A stretch of 7,429 nt of DNA from the NCBI GenBank assembly GCA_046047235.1, contig JBJOII010000172.1, positions 1-7,429 of the forward strand, in the 5' to 3' direction. The notes under the pieces are model-generated. The model was not told the origin of the DNA. It was given only the letters and a program-made list of their open reading frames with translations, and ran no database searches. This DNA comes from JBMTVN01 sp046047235. GTDB lineage: Bacteria; Verrucomicrobiota; Verrucomicrobiia; Limisphaerales; JAHDYP01. Shown here piece by piece: positions 6,073-7,429 of the stretch (positions are counted from its first letter, which is position 1; the number at the start of each line of letters is the position of its first letter). Made by a program: the position numbers and the translations under genes.

Positions 6073-6969
6073 ATGCGCAGTCAGTTGCAGTTTCAGACCT
6101 TGGAACAATTTGTGGTGTTGGCCCGGACGAGGAACTTCACACGGGCGGCGGCGGAGCTGCACGTTTCGCAGCCTGCGTTGAGTCGGGGGATTCAGAAATT
6201 GGAGGAGCAGCTGGGTCAGCCGTTATTTGAGCGCAAGCCGCGAGAGGTGGTGTTGACTGATTTGGGGCAGATTTTGTTGGAGCGGGCGCGGGAGATTTTG
6301 AAGTTATTGGACGACACCTTCATGGAGTTATCGGATGCGGGGTGTCGGGGTCGGGTACGGCTTGGGGTGATTCCGACGATTGCGCCGTATTATTTGCCTC
6401 CGATTTTGGAGCGTTTTGCCCGGGAGCATCCGGAGATCACGATTATCCTGCAGGAGGACACGACCGAGAATTTGATTAAGCGCTGCAGTCACGGGGAGGT
6501 GGATCTGGCGATTATGGCGTTACCGATCATTGCGAAGTATTTGGAGGCCGAGGCGCTGTTTGAGGAAGAGCTTTTGCTGGTGCTGCCGAAGGGGCATCCG
6601 TTGGAGAAAGTGAAGAAGCTGACGGTGCAGGAGGTGGAGCGGTTTCCTTTTGTGATGTTGAACGAGGCGCATTGTTTGTCGGAGAACATCTCGTCGTTTT
6701 GCCGTCGGCAATCCGTGCAGCCATTGACGGTGGAGCGGACGAGTCAGCTGGCGACCGTGCAGGAGTTGGTGGCATTGCGGCACGGGGTGTCGCTGATTCC
6801 GGATATGGCGCGACGGTTGGATTCGAGTCCGACGCGGGTGTATCGGTCATTTAGCGGGGAGAGGCCGATGCGGACCATTGCGATGTTGCGGAATCCGTAT
6901 CGGTATCAGAGCACGGCGATGAAGACGTTGATGGGGGCGTTGCGCGGCGCGCAGCGCGCTGAGGGCTGA
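6073..6969 (+). CDS. oxyR: OxyR-type hydrogen peroxide sensor, LysR family
   Basis: 298 residues from ATG 6073. The DNA-binding helix-turn-helix is at the start ('FVVLARTRNFTRAAAELHVSQ', then 'PALSRGIQKLEEQLG'), and the substrate-like sensing domain follows ('GVIPTIAPYYLPPIL...'). Cys201 and Cys210 (codons 6673-6675 and 6700-6702) lie in 'AHCLSENISSFC', with the same eight-residue gap as E. coli OxyR Cys199/Cys208, and His precedes the first Cys as in E. coli. The Arg two residues after the sensing Cys in E. coli is Ser here. The threonines matching the peroxide pocket ('IPT' and 'EDTTENL') are kept. The frame extends up to an ATG at 6013, but those 20 residues cover the operator dyad and do not fit the family, so 6073 is preferred; GGTGGGG lies just before it. 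A TTG at 6085 is a weaker option. It likely controls katG. Confidence 0.92.
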   Translation: MRSQLQFQTLEQFVVLARTRNFTRAAAELHVSQPALSRGIQKLEEQLGQPLFERKPREVVLTDLGQILLERAREILKLLDDTFMELSDAGCRGRVRLGVIPTIAPYYLPPILERFAREHPEITIILQEDTTENLIKRCSHGEVDLAIMALPIIAKYLEAEALFEEELLLVLPKGHPLEKVKKLTVQEVERFPFVMLNEAHCLSENISSFCRRQSVQPLTVERTSQLATVQELVALRHGVSLIPDMARRLDSSPTRVYRSFSGERPMRTIAMLRNPYRYQSTAMKTLMGALRGAQRAEG

Positions 6970-6974
6970 GGGCT
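6958..6974. repeat. Short heptad repeat GCTGAGG x2 across the oxyR stop
   Basis: GCTGAGG occurs at 6958-6964 and 6965-6971 and is followed by GCT. The oxyR TGA (6967-6969) lies in the second copy. GCGCGC-A-GCGCGC (6947-6959) immediately precedes it, so the last codons of oxyR are themselves repeat-like. Confidence 0.5.
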
Positions 6975-7000
6975 CTTGCGACCCGAGGGCGGGCCGCAGG

Positions 7001-7042
7001 GAGAGAGAAGAGTGGAGAGAGGAGAGAGTAGGGCTGAGGGTG
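7001..7042. repeat. Purine heptad tract (GAGAGAG-type)
   Basis: The tract divides into 7-mers GAGAGAG, AAGAGTG, GAGAGAG, GAGAGAG, TAGGGCT and GAGGGTG. The strand is almost pure purine to 7030. Part of the period could come from GA slippage alone. It ends exactly where the next hairpin begins. Confidence 0.55.
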
Positions 7043-7078
7043 GTGCCGCTGGGACGTAGAACGTCCCAAGTGCGGCAC
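7043..7078. repeat. Stem-loop family member with nested AGA-loop hairpin
   Basis: The outer arms GTGCCGC (7043-7049) and GCGGCAC (7072-7078) match the hairpins at 2452 and 2663. Where those have a TGGC loop, this one holds a second perfect hairpin: TGGGACGT (7050-7057), loop AGA, ACGTCCCA (7061-7068), then the bulge AGT. The whole is a 15-bp stem with one bulge, about 75 bases past the oxyR stop. Confidence 0.75.
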
Positions 7079-7079
7079 A

Positions 7080-7100
7080 GGAGCTTGGAGCTAGGAGCTG
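7080..7100. repeat. Heptad repeat GGAGCTN x3
   Basis: Three 7-mers, GGAGCTT, GGAGCTA and GGAGCTG, directly follow the nested hairpin. Confidence 0.75.
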
Positions 7101-7109
7101 GGGATTCAG

Positions 7110-7125
7110 CGCCCCTGGCGGGGCG
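7110..7125. repeat. Hairpin CGCCCC / GGGGCG with TGGC loop
   Basis: Six-bp perfect arms (7110-7115 and 7120-7125) surround the loop TGGC, the same loop as the hairpins at 2452 and 2663. Confidence 0.6.
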
Positions 7126-7145
7126 GTGGATTTGCGCGGTGCGTG

Positions 7146-7274
7146 GACTACGGTCCCGCCCGGTGGGCGGAACGACAACGGATGCCGCTGTCGCGGCATC
7201 GACTACGGTCCTTCGGCTTGCTGCCTCGGACGACTACGGACTACGGGTCTCGCTTGTGGCGAGACCGACTGCGG
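7146..7274. repeat. Hairpin cluster B with GACTACGG linkers
   Basis: The linker GACTACGG or a one-base variant occurs at 7146, 7174 (GACAACGG), 7201, 7232, 7239 and 7267 (GACTGCGG), spaced 28, 27, 31, 7 and 28. Hairpins fill the gaps: CCGCCC-ggt-GGGCGG (7156-7170), GATGCCGC-tgtc-GCGGCATC (7181-7200), GTCC..GGC-ttgct-GCC..GGAC (7208-7231), and GGTCTCGC-ttgtg-GCGAGACC (7246-7266). Spacing and order match cluster A at 3450. Confidence 0.75.
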
Positions 7275-7311
7275 GTGTACGGGGGGGTGCAATGATTTGG
7301 CGGACGCGGGG

Positions 7312-7326
7312 CGGCGTAGAACGCCG
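7312..7326. repeat. Hairpin CGGCGT-AGA-ACGCCG
   Basis: Six-bp perfect arms surround an AGA loop. The loop and the closing pairs are the same as in the inner hairpin at 7050-7068, with paired changes further down the stem. A small palindrome, GAGAC-c-GTCTC, follows at 7333-7343. Confidence 0.6.
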
Positions 7327-7365
7327 TAAACAGAGACCGTCTCAAAACGCTCCGGGCTGACTTGG

Positions 7366-7429
7366 ATGCGGCGGGTTTTGGCGGGTTTATTTTTGTGGGC
7401 GGATGTTTTGGGGCAGAGGGCACCCGGGA
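7366..7429 (+). CDS. Possible start of a secreted protein (3' partial)
   Basis: From ATG 7366 the frame stays open to the window end (21 codons). It begins 'MRRVLAGLFLWADVLG': two arginines and then a hydrophobic run, as in a signal peptide. No clear Shine-Dalgarno is seen and only the first residues are available, so no function can be given. The reverse strand is also open here without a start, which is the main alternative. Confidence 0.35.
   Translation, partial: MRRVLAGLFLWADVLGQRAPG

Noticed and set aside
3450..7274. CRISPR array
   Set aside because: The repeated linkers are only about 8 bases, the gaps are themselves palindromic, and no cas gene is present.
7146..7274. tRNA gene or attachment site
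   Set aside because: The hairpins do not form a cloverleaf, and there is no T-arm motif or CCA-proximal acceptor pairing.
7205..7429. Reverse-strand frames open from the right edge
   Set aside because: Two reverse frames stay open but contain the hairpins in full and show no family pattern; support is too weak to call a gene.

Overview
The window most resembles a GC-rich free-living member of the Verrucomicrobiota. I base this on the large secreted LamG/Ig-like protein at the left, whose N-terminal sugar-binding-like module, 'LIVP...' module and C-terminal 'YVVEWSVDLLVWMPL ... RRFYRLR' ending match the style of giant verrucomicrobial surface proteins. The phylum call is an inference from protein style, not from a marker gene. 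The + strand is rich in G and T throughout, whichever strand is coding, as expected if it is the leading strand of one replichore.

Layout from left to right. (1) 2-2425 (+): 3' part of a secreted adhesin-like protein (LamG plus two Ig-like domains), open at the left edge. (2) 2402-2814: a rearranged convergent junction. A 211-bp unit is repeated in tandem; it contains the last codons of the LamG gene, a 12-bp-stem palindrome, a second hairpin, and a decayed copy of the 3' end of the next gene. (3) 2815-3300 (-): a small lipoprotein with an LprI/DUF1311-like C-terminal half. (4) 3301-3638: non-coding DNA with a long heptanucleotide array, a cluster of hairpins joined by GACTACGG linkers, and a second heptad array. 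(5) 3639-5945 (-): full-length catalase-peroxidase KatG with an added N-terminal signal peptide. (6) 5946-6072: divergent promoter region with dyads and TGCAT repeats. (7) 6073-6969 (+): OxyR-type LysR regulator with both redox cysteines. (8) 6970-7365: non-coding DNA with more heptad arrays and the same hairpin families. (9) 7366-7429 (+): possible start of another secreted protein, cut by the window edge.

The functional core is the divergent oxyR-katG pair: a peroxide sensor next to a peroxide-destroying enzyme that here appears to be exported. The surface protein and the lipoprotein are also envelope proteins, but nothing shows that they work with the peroxide response.

The least explained signal is in the non-coding DNA. 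One stem-loop family occurs at least six times (2452, 2663, 3457, 7043, 7181, 7246). Its stems differ at paired positions, so pairing is kept while sequence changes. Two clusters almost 4 kb apart share the same linker GACTACGG with the same 27/31/7-base spacing. Heptanucleotide repeats of different sequence lie beside these hairpins in both larger intergenic regions.
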